Shown here: positions 1 through 10,583 of the stretch, one piece after another
Layout: each line of letters begins with the position of its first letter
How positions within the stretch are numbered: position 1 is the first letter of the stretch
Origin: Bryum argenteum
Lineage: Eukaryota > Streptophyta > Bryopsida > Bryales > Bryaceae
Direction: 5' to 3'
DNA: 64,000 bases
Assembly (NCBI GenBank): GCA_037043015.1
Contig: CM073321.1
Coordinates: forward strand, 12,904,001-12,968,000
Made by a program: the position numbers and the translations under genes
The notes under the pieces: model-generated
Database searches by the model: none
Seen by the model: the letters and a program-made list of their open reading frames with translations, nothing else
What the model was told of the DNA's origin: nothing

Positions 1-480
1 AAAACTTCGTGAAAGGAGCTTGGACGCAGGGCGACGGGTTTGAATGGGAGATGTTTTTTTGTCACTAGAGGAATCTGACAAATCTATACTAACGCGACGG
101 CCTGGTTTGATTTTGACATGAGCTAGGAGCGGAGCTACATTTGGGATAGTAGAAGAAGTACGCGGGGTTAAGAGAATAGTACTTGCGTTCATGACGGACT
201 CCGTAATACCATAGAGGCGGTATTTGCCTGGTATAAGCTTCCAAATACTACTGTTGTTTTCGTGAAGCACAGGTGCTTCAAACTCAGAGTACTGAACAAG
301 AAGAGAAGTTGGGTCTAGTACCTCGCGTTCTAACCATAAGGAAGTCTCATCGTATCCAAATGGAAGGGCAAGCCATTGAGGAGTGACAACAGCCACGCCA
401 TCAGGCCCAGGTGGAATGCGTGTAGGAGCGGACGAATGCTGGAAGTAATCTCTACAACGTTGAGAATGGAATCGATTGTG
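1..480 (-). CDS. MULE-like transposase, N-terminal part, copy 1 (runs off left edge)
   Basis: An open frame of 160 codons runs on the minus strand from 480 to the window edge. It aligns well with the N-terminal third of the transposase at 53995-57868: both have IPPG near the start, then VTPxWLALxFGxDExSLWL, a VLDP...LVQYS stretch, GxYRLxGxTESVMNAST and LLTPR, then a Val/Lys/Pro segment and an acidic DLSDS/DISDS stretch. I estimate 60-65 percent identity by eye. An in-frame TAG lies just upstream at 481-483 and no ATG precedes the conserved IPPG. The true start is therefore unclear, and the copy may be damaged or use an upstream exon. The catalytic and SWIM regions would lie outside the window. 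It diverges from the plus-strand gene starting at 1064, as in the other two copies. The identification rests entirely on homology to the downstream copy. Confidence 0.75.
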
Positions 481-483
481 CTA

Positions 484-1063
484 GATCGCAAGCGCCAGGA
501 GATGTGTTTTGTGAAGGTGAGAGAAACTGAAACCATATGTTTGAATGATTTTATAATATAAAGAAGAGGCTACTGAAAGTCTTTATTTGGTAGAATATGA
601 CGGTAGTGTTAGTAAGTAATAATTGAGCGGTACATAAAGTGAATTAAATTACCTAGTTGGTTTGTTTCATGAAATTAGACGATGTCAGTGAATGGGCAAG
701 ATTAAACAGGATCAGTAGATTGTGCAGTCTTTAATTTCGGAAAAGTGGCGGCGGCCGTCTTTGTCAGAGTAGCTGGATGTATATTTAAAAATCGGATTAG
801 CGTCATCTATCAAATACTGTCATATATGGCGCTCCTTGAGCCGTCATTGCAGTTGCTAGAATTAATGATCAAATAAAGATACTAGGTCCCTCGCATGGTA
901 GTTGGAAGTGTTTAAATAGAGGGAGGACGACGATAACAACCTTTTCATTGTCTGTTGTGTTTTGGTGATTCAGCATTTGAGTCCATTCCAGTTGTGTGTG
1001 ATTCTACAAGGACTAGAGGTCATAGATGCTGTGAGCAACGGATCTGAGAGATCGAATGAGAGT
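484..1063. promoter_or_regulatory. Bidirectional intergenic region of copy 1
   Basis: No open frame of note lies between the two diverging genes. The region is AT-rich except for one short GC-rich block at 742-769 that recurs almost unchanged (two mismatches in 28 positions) at 58071-58098. That is the same place between the diverging genes of copy 3. The block contains CGGCGGCCG followed by TTGTCAGAG. Because the flanks have diverged much more, I infer a shared promoter element or transposase-binding site. TATA-like runs such as tatatttaaaaa near 779 could serve either gene. Confidence 0.5.
742..769 (+). promoter_or_regulatory. Conserved 28-bp block in divergent promoter, copy 1
   Basis: This block matches 58071-58098 at 26 of 28 positions, with core CGGCGGCCGTC and tail TTGTCAGAG. 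It sits between the transposase and gene P in both copies. Its function is inferred from conservation only. I found no clear counterpart in the shorter intergenic region of copy 2. Confidence 0.55.
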
Positions 1064-1663
1064 ATGCCTAAGAGAAAGAAAATGAGGGGTGGGACAAGAT
1101 TTAGAGATACGAAAGCGCTGAAGCAAAGCGCTTTGCGTAAAGGGGGAGTGTCTCGGCCAAGTGGGAAAGAGCGTGGTCGAGCTGATTTTGACGGAGACAA
1201 TGAAGAGGTTGGACCACAGTTTAGGCGGAGTGTCAAAATGCGGTCTATCAATCTTGACACGGTTGTGGAGATCGCCGATACCGTAATCCCGGAAGATGAA
1301 GATGTGACTAAGAGCTTCTTCAACGAGCTGGAGCGTGGACAAAGTACATCAACTTCAAGTGATTCCGTAAGTTACTACATTGGAGGCAAGGATAGAGGCG
1401 ATGGTGTTGGTGTGGATTCTGGAAGAAAGGTACGGTGATAAAGAATGGTTTTGTCAAAGCATGTTTATGATTATGTGTTTACTGATTCTGTCGTTGAACT
1501 CTAGGATGATGCACACTCGAGTTTCAAAGTTCATGGAGTTGAAGATGAAAGTGAAGCAGACGAGAATGCTAATGATGACAATGCAAACCAAATAGGTACT
1601 CCGAAGATATTGAACGTTGTTGAAGATACTGAGGGGAGCATTGATCAAAGACTAGATAGAGAG
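1064..1663 (+). CDS. Gene P copy 1, first two exons (basic N-terminus, acidic second exon)
   Basis: The ATG at 1064 opens with MPKRKKMRGGTRF, an Arg/Lys-rich, nuclear-localisation-like segment. Then come TKALKQSALRKGG and FRRSVKMRSINLDTV. The same order (RSRKRRSGGGTKF, KAQRRSALRRDG, FRRNIKMRSLNLDSV) is seen at 58322 in copy 3, so the frame is supported by conservation. A likely intron lies at 1430-1504 (AAG|GTACGG to CTCTAG|GATG), phase 0. Exon 2 (1505-1663) is acidic, beginning DDAHSSFKVHGVEDESEADE, and ends at a GAG|GTAAAT donor. Further exons lie downstream, past repeats and insertions. The frame stays open for 34 codons upstream of 1064 without another ATG. No known domain was recognised. 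I infer a nuclear accessory protein of the transposon. The splice sites are predicted by eye. Confidence 0.6.
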
Positions 1664-1811
1664 GTAAATGAGATGACCTTTTTCTTAAGTATCATGAATG
1701 AGGCCGGGCATATATTAGCATTTACATCTGGAGTATAAATATGCTTTTATGTCTTCATCTACAAGAGCACTATTAGAAGAAGTGACCTTGGCGTAAGAAT
1801 TTTTTTCATAA

Positions 1812-1971
<160 letters not shown>

Positions 1972-2299
1972 GACATGGTACATAATTTTGTAATTTGTAT
2001 CATTTGTAAGATTTCTTATTCATTCGTATGTAATGGAAGTTCCTAAATAAAATCCTTAATCAACGTGTAGTTAAAGAATTATGCGAAAATGACTACTCTT
2101 TCAATCAAGTGAAAGTATAATACGGTAAGAGTTACGCAAGACACGGGATACAAAATAACGTTGGTAGCTTTGATTTTTTTTTTTTTTTGTTATAAGAAAG
2201 ATGCAAGCCGCATGAATAAGTGATTCTGCGATTAATACTTTAATATTGAATATATGAATATGTGATTAATACTTGAGTTATAAATTAGAGTCCGACTTA

Positions 2300-2466
2300 G
2301 GGCTGGAGGTAGGGAACTTCGCGGGAGGGGGGGGGGCTTCAGGGGAGGGGGGGGGGGCTTCAGGGGAGGGGGGGACTTTGTTGCAATAGGGGCTTCGCAG
2401 GAGGAGGGGGGCTTTGGGGGAGGAAGGAAATTTGCTGGAGGGCGGGGCTTAGCGGGAGGGGGGGCT
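2300..2466 (+). repeat. G-rich imperfect tandem repeat
   Basis: Runs of 5 to 12 G alternate with short CTTC-type spacers (units like GGGGCTTCAGGGGAGG, about 20 bp each at the start, then degenerate). Several G4-plus runs within short distance fit the pattern of quadruplex-forming DNA on the plus strand. Confidence 0.85.
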
Positions 2467-2507
2467 GTGCTGGTTGAGCATCCGTTTGATGACGTCGGCC
2501 ATTGCAG

Positions 2508-2702
2508 GAAGGCCCTTCGTTGGCCGATGCAGGCAATTCATCCTTGATGGCCGATGCAGGCCCGACTCCATCGCTTGTCGTTGCAGGCCCTTCTCCCTCC
2601 AATTCCGCTGCTCCTTCCGTAAACCGACTAAACCTGCCCACCGCTTGCCGATTCAGCTTAGCGCGCGGATACCGTTCCTTGCGCCGCCCGAGTTTACGCT
2701 AA
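2508..2702 (+). other. GC-rich Gly/Ala/Pro-coding stretch, possible exon of gene P copy 1
   Basis: After a plausible acceptor (CATTGCAG|GAAGG) one frame reads GPSLADAG, SLMADAG, PSLVVAG and PSPSNSAAPS, a degenerate repeat of small residues. Copy 2 (50521-50742) and copy 3 (59863-60075) also have a GC-rich, Gly/Ala/Pro-coding block downstream of the basic first exon. The sequences do not align well, so equivalence is positional only. It may equally be a non-coding GC-rich repeat. Confidence 0.3.
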
Positions 2703-2952
2703 CTGAGATAGACTTTGAAATGGTTGCGCCGGCCCTTGCGCCGCTAGAAACTTACTTTGGTGAATTGTAACTGTAGAGCTCGGCAGGCTCCAGGGTTTGT
2801 AACAAGTCAGGATTAGCATAGTTTGAGAATCGAGATTAGAATGGCGAGATTAGATAAAGTTGATAGGGATTGTGTGGTAGAGCCCTTTGATTCATTACGG
2901 TGTAAACCACAACTTGTAGGGAGGATCTGGTTTCTGCAAGGAGAAAGAAGCA

Positions 2953-3021
2953 ATGGCGGAAGAACAGGTGACAATCGTGGAAGAAGACATGGAAGGAGAA
3001 AACGTCGACAAATTGGAAGAT
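2953..3021 (+). other. Possible short acidic exon
   Basis: From the ATG at 2953 the frame reads MAEEQVTIVEEDMEGENV and then DKLED, ending exactly at a strong donor, GAT|GTGAGT. The same frame stays open to 3165. The purine-rich stretch before the ATG resembles a plant 5' leader, so this could be a captured host 5' exon or an exon of gene P. I do not recognise the protein. Confidence 0.35.
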
Positions 3022-3199
3022 GTGAGTTCCGGTTCCAGAATTGTGAAGTCGGGTTCCACAGAATCCAGTTTGTTTGCAGAGTTTTACACATCGCATCCAT
3101 ATGCTCCAGGGGAAGCAATCAAAATGCGGGCCGAGCTAGAGTGGTGGTACTCCAGAAATTATTAGGTATTCTCATAACTTAGATACTCTTTGAGATTGC

Positions 3200-4660
3200 C
3201 TCTTGATGAATCCCACGTACATGATGGTTGTGGGAATGCCGATGAAGCCCGCTCTGTGAAGATACCAAGCTGGTAGAGGGGGCCGACCTCGTCGTCATTG
3301 TTTGTTGTTGTAGCCGCTCTGTGAAGATACCGACCTCGTCAATAGGCCGACCTCTGGTCTTCGTTTGTTGTTGTAGCCTCTGTAAAGATTCCGAGCAGGA
3401 GGAGAGGGCCGACCTTCCCCTTCCTTTTTTTTCAGCTCCTGTTCTACTGGTGCAGCGGTTTGATCAGTTTGAACCTGCTGCTGGTCATTGTTTTTTGATG
3501 ATCTTGTGTGTGTAATTCGGTCGGTTGTTGAGCATCTGTCTCCTTCTTGAATAAATCCTCCGAGGAGTATCAACCTTGCGTCCACGCAAGGCTGACCGGG
3601 GAGGGATGAATTTTACTTTTTTCTCTAAACATTTTTTTTTGGACCATTGTTTTTGATGAATCCCACGTTCAAGATGATGGTGTTTATGCTGATGAAGCCA
3701 CTCTGTGAAGATACCTAGCTAGTGGAGAGGCCATCATCTGGTCTTTGTTTGTTGTTGTAGCTGCTTAGTGTGCAGGGCTTGCTGCTGGAGCGGGCCGACC
3801 TTCGTCGTCGTTTTTTTCAGCTCATGAGTGCCACTCCTTGCTGGTGCAGCGGTTTGAACCTGCTGCTGGTCGTCGATTTTTGATGACCTCGTGTGTGTGT
3901 TATTCGGTCGGTTGTTGAGCATCTGGTCCTCGTTTTTGATGAAATCCTCCGAGGAGTGTCAACCTTGCGTCCACGCAAGGCTGACCTCGAAGGGATGAAT
4001 CTTACTTTTTTTTTAAAATAAATTTTTGTTGATCTTTCTTTTTGATGAATTCCACGTTCAAGATGATGGTGTTTATGCCGATGAAGCCGCACTGTGAAGA
4101 TACCGAGCTGGTGGAGGGGCCATTATCTGGTCTTTGTTTGTTGTTGTAGTTGCTCAGTGTGCAGGGCTTGCTGCTCGAGCGGGCCAACCTTCGTCGTCGT
4201 TTTTTTTCAGCTCCTAATGCCACTACTTGCTGGTGCAGCGCTTTGAACCTACTTCTGGTGGTCAGTCTTTGATGACCTCATGTGTGTGTTATTCGGTCGG
4301 TTGTTGAGCATCTGGTCCTCGTTCTTAATGAAATCCTCCGAGGAGTGTCAGCCTTGCGTCCACGCAAGGATGTCCTCGGAGGGATGAATTTTACTTTTTT
4401 TTCTAAACATTTTTCTTTGACCATTCTTTTTGATGAATCCCACCTTCAAGAGGATGGTGTTTATGCCAATGAAGCCGCTCTGTGAAGATATCAAGCTGGT
4501 GAAGGGGGCCGGCCTCTGGTCTTTGCTTGTTGTTGTAGCCTTTATGAAGATACCGAGCTGGTGGAGAGGGCCGACCTTCCCCTTGCATTTTTTTCAGCTC
4601 CCGTTCTGCTGTTGCTGGTCATCGGTTTTTGATGATCTCGTGTGTATAATTTTGTCGGAT
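3200..4660 (+). repeat. Hairpin-bearing tandem array of copy 1, left part
   Basis: Units of about 389 bp, marked by the recurring phrase GATGAATCCCACGTTCAAGA at about 3204, 3655, 4045 and 4433. Each unit has a stem-loop: outer arms CCTCCGAGG and CCTCGGAGG, inner arms GTCAGCCTTGCGT and ACGCAAGGCTGAC around a CC loop, with small variations. Stem-loops lie at 3557-3604, 3946-3993 and 4335-4382. The array is cut at 4660/4661 by LTR element A and continues at 12707. It lies 2.1 kb downstream of the gene P start, matching the position of the unrelated-looking array at 60480-63060 in copy 3. It is probably intronic. Confidence 0.9.
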
Positions 4661-5448
4661 TGTTAGCCGGTTATATATGGAGGTGCTTTACGAGACTACC
4701 TAAGTCGACCACAGTTTCCAGGTGTTTGGAGGCAACGTAGAATTCAGTTCAGAAGGAGTCGAGGGAGTGTTGGCAGTTGGTGTTAGTAAAACACCGGGGG
4801 TCTAGCTGTACCACCCAAGACAGCGTTGACCGTACGATGCACCACTGTAGCCTTCGGTGTGCACTCAATGTAGACGTGGGTCAGCTGAGGGTGAGTTTTG
4901 AGAGAGAGTAGTATCGGAGGTCAGCGATGCTGTCGAGGGCGTTGGAGAGTGAGAGAGACCGGCTGACTCTTCAGAGAGACAGAGAGTGCTCGAGGGGCTA
5001 AGGACCGAGAGAGATAAACAGAGGGTTGATGCCACCGACGTTGCCTTACGATGGCCAATACTTGTGCGACACAGGGGAAAGTGGAAGGGAGGTCTCTCAG
5101 TCTCAGTGACGGCCTGTGCAGGAGACAAAGACAGCGGAGTGCACTGTGAACAAGGAGCAGCATGCCAGAGGAGTAGAAAGAGACGGTTAGAGTTCTTGAT
5201 CATGCAAAACATAATACGTAGTTGTAGAGGGAAGGATCGGCTATGGCCTTTGTATTGATAATGGAATAAGAGTACATTGTGTTTTCCCTTAATTCCCGTC
5301 TCAATGCCTACAAAATAACCGATGTCTATCCTGTGTCGACTACGCTCTTAAATAGCTGATGCGCCCGAAGTCCCTGCTGCCGTTCGGTGGCTCCTATCCT
5401 CCCGACTTGGCCGCAACCACCCTCTTGGCAACGTTGTCTACGGTAACA
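4661..5448 (-). repeat. Element A, left LTR (3' LTR in element orientation)
   Basis: 788 bp, bounded by TGTTAG and GGTAACA. It matches the right LTR through its whole length once the inserted solo LTR is set aside (788 against about 791 bp). Target duplication cggat lies directly to its left. Confidence 0.95.
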
Positions 5449-5599
5449 TATTGCCGTCCTTGTGAGAGCGCAATCCGTCCCCGGATTGGTCAACGTCGAG
5501 AAGTTCGCTCTGCAGGTCGTTGATTTGGTCTAGTGAGCTTGCTCTGTACCTTGTGTCCGCGTCGAGGGGGCACTTGGCCGTCATAGATGACTTTGATGG

Positions 5600-7808
5600 C
5601 CTCAGCTATGCCTCAATGCAACAAATGCTTGTCCCGTACATTGGTGGCATGGGTGTAGATGTCGTGAATGGTCTTGCCCAACATCTTGTTACACCCTGGA
5701 CAGTTGACATCGTTGGCTTCAGGATCGGAAAACTTACGGGCTAAGTCCGGGTTTTCGAGGAAGTACTTGCAGACCTCCTCCAGGGACCATAGCACTTGGT
5801 CGACGCACTGCGTAACAAAATCTTCTGGCAACTGTTGGCTAGCCGGGTATTTGCACATATTGTCAAACATGTTTGACGCAATAGCATTGGCGGTGTTGTT
5901 AACCCATAGCCTCTTATTGGCCTCGAAATTCTCGATGTTGTTCTGCAGCTCCTTCTACTAGATGGCATCTGCAGGGGCTCCGTGTTGACAACGTTGGTGA
6001 GTATTGCACAGGAGTTGATATTGTGCTCGGGGAGCTGCCTGATCGTCCTCGAGTGCCTTGACGTGGTTGTGAGCGTGATCTCGCTCCTGCTAAATGGTGC
6101 GAATTTGATTGTTGGCAGTCAGCAAATCACATTCCAAAATACCTACTCGGTTGGCCGATAGCTGTGTATCTTCGGTGGCTTGTTGCAGGTCACGCTGCAT
6201 CTGCGACAACTTGTCGTCCCTTTTGCGTATCTCCGCGTTGGCTGCTCTCAGCTTGTGCGCATTCTCAACTTCTTACTCCGTGACGCGAGTGTCCAAGGCT
6301 CCTCTGTCACCTTTGGCGGCGTCGAATTGTGCAAGCAGTGCTTGCACACTCAAGCTTAGGGCGTCTGCTTGCGCTTGTACTTGGTCCCTGGGCGACATTT
6401 GTGTTGCCTCCTCTGATGCCTGCGCCTCGAATTGAATTTGAGGGCGTTTGTTGGAAGTGACTACGACGGTGGCAGGAGCAGTCACTGGTGGCGTTGCCGG
6501 GGTGTTTTGTTGGATGTCTACGAAAGTCATCAACGGTGGCATCAAACGATACTCCTTATTGTAAGCCAGCGTGCGTAGGATAAAGGCCAACAAGAAGGGG
6601 TCGATGGGACTTACATATCCTTGCTTCTTCTGATGTTGATGCAGCTCCAATCGCAGGTTCTGATCGACGAGCATTCCCTAGTTGATTTTGGCACCGGCCT
6701 CAGTCAACAGCAAAAGTTCTAGCGTCTGCGGCAGCACATTGTTGCAATTGAGTCGAAAAAAGACTTGACTGAGTATGCCACGGAGCCTAACGTACCATGG
6801 TTCGGGAAGAACGGCGCCCAGCATTCGCACATCGTAACCCTTAATCGGGTCGATGTGTACGTTTGGGAACCTCGCCTGTAAATAAGGCTTCGGGTACCCG
6901 CAGTCTTCTGTCCACTTTGTGAGCCCTGTTCCATCCCACCCATACTGTTGGAACAGGCAGTAGGCGAGAACTGGATTTCAACACCGTCTACGATGCCTGT
7001 GGGAAATGAGTTGCCGTTGGTGTGCTACCCCATGGTTTCAATAAACTGACGGCAGCGACCGATGTCGAGGTGCCAGTGATCCATATCATCTTGGTAGCGC
7101 TGGATGCCCGTCTCTGCTTCCCACACGTTGTCAATGCGTGAGATCCAATCTGTTAGGTTGTTGGGCATGTGAAACGGAGGCAACTGCGGACGCTGTGTGT
7201 TTTTCTAGCGTTGCACCATTGTCACCGTAAGTTGACAAAAATGGCGGAGTGGCAACGCTGAAAAGCAAGAGAGGAGTGCCGAGTGAGTGCTAAGGCGGAA
7301 TGAGGAGGGCGGAGAAGGCTTCAAGTGAGCATGAAAGTGGAGTGAGAGAGGGCGAGGTGAGAGAGCAACGAGGGTGAGCATAAGTCGGCTTGGCGCAAAA
7401 AGTGAGGCACTGACTACCAGTGCCCCCCCTAAAGTAGCCTCCGGTGCCCGAAATGATGGTTGTCGATGGCGGTGGAGAGGTGCCCAATGGAAATGATTTT
7501 GTGGGGGTGTGTTTGGCGGCTTGAATAGGCCTTTGAAAGCCTAGTAGCGTTGGCAGCCGGTTGTCCATCATGGGGTCATCATGGTTGATAATGATGGCCC
7601 AATCCATGGGGCCTCGATGTTGGCTTTGATGGCTGTACCCCTCATTATATGAGGCATCATGGGCAACATGGATGTGCTTAATGTATGCTACCATGGGTGC
7701 ATCCCCCCCCTTTTTGTTGCCTTCACTCGGTGTCTCTGGTTGTCTGTCTTCGGTGGCCAACTGCTGAGCTTCGGTGACTAAGTTGTCATGGAGTTGTCTC
7801 AGACTCAA
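5600..7808 (-). pseudogene. Extra 3' coding region of element A, between pol and the 3' LTR
   Basis: Reading frames on the minus strand suggest coding capacity downstream of pol that is neither gag nor pol. One part (6273-6674) begins MLVDQNLRLELHQHQKKQGY and leads into heptad-like, Gln/Ala-rich sequence that looks like a coiled coil. The most downstream part (5613-5870) holds a possible zinc-binding pattern, CPGC then HDIYTH and KHLLH. Tat/Ogre and Athila-type plant elements are known to carry extra reading frames. No membrane segments typical of envelope-like proteins were seen. Function unknown. Treated as a fossil with several breaks. Confidence 0.5.
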
Positions 7809-7820
7809 TGCACGCTTCGC

Positions 7821-9398
7821 TCAATTGTTGTCACTGTGATAGTGTTTTAATTTGGCAGCGTTGACAATGGTGGCCTGTGCATCAAAGTTGTTCTCGTTGA
7901 CGAGTAACACTGTGTTATTCGGCAGTGCTAACTGGACTCTGTATGGCCCATGCCACACAGATTCAAACTTGGACTTTCGCCGCTTTGGATCTCGTGGACA
8001 CCAGAGAACTTGGTCACCTTTGTGAAACATGCAGGGGGGTTGTGACCCTTGGAAGTATTTTGCGCTGAGCAATTTCTCCAATTCTGTCTTTACTTTGGCA
8101 GCGTAGTTTGGATTCATGCGGTACCGTCGCTGTTGCACTGGCTGTGCGTTAGGCTTCAAGTCGATGGTGTGCTCAGCTATGTTTTGAGGTATGCCCTTGA
8201 GGTCTTCGTGTGTCCAAGCAAATATGTCCCGAAATTCCTTGAATAATGCCACCGTTGCCTGCTTCATGGCATCAGGGGCGTCGGCGTTGATCTTTACATA
8301 CGTAGGTTCTTCATCGCTGCCCAGGTTGACTAACTCGATATTTTCTTTGGCACCGTTAGTCCAACCAGTGACAACTTGTTCCTCAAGTGCCTTTGTGGCT
8401 GGAGTAGCATTTACCGTGATGCTTTCTTGGAGTTCTTCTGTAAAGGGTGATGGTATGTTTATTGTTTCTTCCTGAGGTATGATGTTGGCCAAGTGTATTT
8501 TGGCAACAGGGATCAACGAGGGATTTGCGCGGAAGACTAAAGCTTCCTGGTCATGTGTTAGGCCTTTAAACCAATCGGTTCCGGCTCTATTGCGGATTTG
8601 GTCAACTTCAGCCTTGGTAATGCATCTATCCACAGGGATCACTATCGTTCTGCCATGGTGGTGTAACCTAATTTGATTCCGGGCCCAATCGTGCACTACA
8701 TTCATATCTTGTAGCCAGGGTCTACCAAGTATGATTGGAAAATTGGTAGTATCTGGCATGTCAATGACGACAAAGGTCGCCGGTGTTGTCACGCCATGCG
8801 TGGTAATGGATACACTAGCCATAATCCCTAAAGGTGTAACCGGAGCATCGTTGGCCATCCTTAGAATAAACTGGGCCATTTTGGGTGAGGGCAATCCGAG
8901 CTGTTGACGGAGACCGTCACTCATCACGTTGACACCGGAGCCTCCGTCTACCAGGACATTGGACAGTTTGTGTGAGCCTAACCTTAGATGAATCACGGCG
9001 GCGTCGGGATCAATGGTGGTGATGTTGTTGTCCACAGTCATCAGTGTTGTCAACATATCGGGCAAGGCTGTCTGTTGCAAGTACTTTCGCAATTCAGGAC
9101 TAATTTTCAACAGGCTGGTTAGTGTGTTACTTACAGTTGTATTGTCCAATACTTGTTGTAAATTGGCACCCCACGGTGACTCCAGATCCTGTTGAGTTTG
9201 CTGTCGAATGTTGTGTAGGCGCTCCCAGTGTTGTTCCGGGAATGGTTTGCAATGTATTACCACGTGTTCAGGCGCAGCGGCTTTAGACCTCGTGGTGACA
9301 ACGACGGCGGAGATCGTAGAAACATTGGTCTCGGTTCCATGTACCTTTGTCAACGTCAGTCCCCCCCGCCTATTCAGGCTGGGTCTTTGGTTGTCCAA
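7821..9398 (-). pseudogene. Element A protease and pol remnants
   Basis: A 525-codon frame contains a retropepsin-like domain: VLVDGGSGVNVMS (active-site loop) followed by FVVIDMPDTTNFPIILGRPWL, the flap and ILGRPWL motif typical of Ty3/gypsy proteases. Later come EHTIDL and QRRYRMNP, which resemble the entry to Ty3/gypsy reverse transcriptase. The C-terminal end (KGDQVLWCPRDPKRR...FESVWHGPYRV) resembles the post-integrase region of gypsy polyproteins. It is a broken element and the intervening polymerase and integrase core is not recognisable. Confidence 0.85.
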
Positions 9399-9458
9399 AG
9401 GCGTCGTAGTGTTGTTATTTGTTTCCGACCTTGGGCGACTTTGGGACCATCGTTTTTT

Positions 9459-10430
9459 TTAAACAGGGCACTGGCCTCGTCGGTGATGTAGGGACCCACA
9501 CTCCCAACAGCCATCACTTCTACCAGGTTGGAATGCATTGACATGGACTTCTTCTGGGTATATGGCGGCAGCGGTGGGTCGAGGTCGCCTTGTGTTGTCA
9601 TTGCAATTGTTGCCTGAGGCAAACCAACAACGCCCATTGTGTGCTTTCCCACATGTTGTACATAACGTCAGAATTATGCGGGCGTCGTTCCGTTGGCCTT
9701 GACCCGGTAGAGGCAACAATGGAGCTTGTGTTTTATCAAGTTCTCTACTGATGTCGTTGACGGGTAGGATTTTTACCCCTCTAATGACGATACCCTGCTC
9801 GATCCATGGCAACAGCCCTTTTTTGAACCATTCGCATAAGTAGTCATTTGTTGGCCTCTGGTTCAACTTGTCAGCCAACTGTTTGAATCTGTCGTAGAAG
9901 GTATCCATAGTTTCTCCCTTTTCTTGGGTAATATTTTCCAAGGCGCGGAGGATTTCGGAAGATGTCTTTAGTTTACGAAATTTTTGAAGGAAGCTTTTTT
10001 CCATGTCGTCCCAGGTAGGATGAGCATGTTCGGCTTCAAAGTCAATATACTAGTTGATATGGTTCCCCTGCAATGTGGTACTAAAGATGTTCTGTAAGTC
10101 ACCAGTGGTGGAGACACCATTTGTTCTGGCTATAACCTTGAAGCGTCGGATATGCCAATCCGGGTCAGCATTGTCGTCAAATACCGGATATGGTATTTTC
10201 GGTAACTTAATGAGCCTATCTCTTTCCCCTGCATCCATTGATGTAGCCACCGTCGGGTTTACAGGAGGCACCGATGTTGACAATGGAGGCATTGCTGCGA
10301 TCTCAGGACTGGGTATGGCCGCGGAAGTGGCCGTGCCTTGCAAGTGCTGATATTGGTGACTAAGCATCTCCAATTTGGCATTGGTGGCGTCATTTTTGGC
10401 AACAAGGTCTGTCATTGTTGCTTCATCCAT
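9459..10430 (-). pseudogene. Element A gag remnants
   Basis: Frames read MDEATMTDLVAKND...KLPKIPYPVFDDNADPDWH in the first part. The second has a retrotransposon-gag-like segment (FLQKFRKLKTSSEI, TMDTFYDRFKQLADKL) and ends in a CCHC zinc knuckle, CWECGSLHHRRGQC, of the spacing C-x2-C-x4-H-x4-C. Order and strand fit the element A layout. Broken. Confidence 0.85.
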
Positions 10431-10583
10431 TGCAAGAACTCCCTAGTAGCATCAGGGTCATCAGTAGGTGAAACTACTTCTGGTTCTTTGTCTTTCTGCT
10501 GTCAAGGCGGCATTTTATTTACGTAAGGCTTCTACTTGACTTCTAAGTATCTCAACACTCCATCCCCAGCATGGTCGCCAAAA

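Noticed and set aside
3200-4660. Regularly spaced hairpins resembling a CRISPR array
   Set aside because: Units are 359-389 bp with homologous 'spacers', the host is eukaryotic, and array 3 is a plain minisatellite. These are tandem repeats.
4921-5212. Frames in the element A LTRs (for example the 115-codon minus frame)
   Set aside because: Present in both LTRs, no domain, Ser/Leu-rich low complexity; treated as non-coding LTR sequence.
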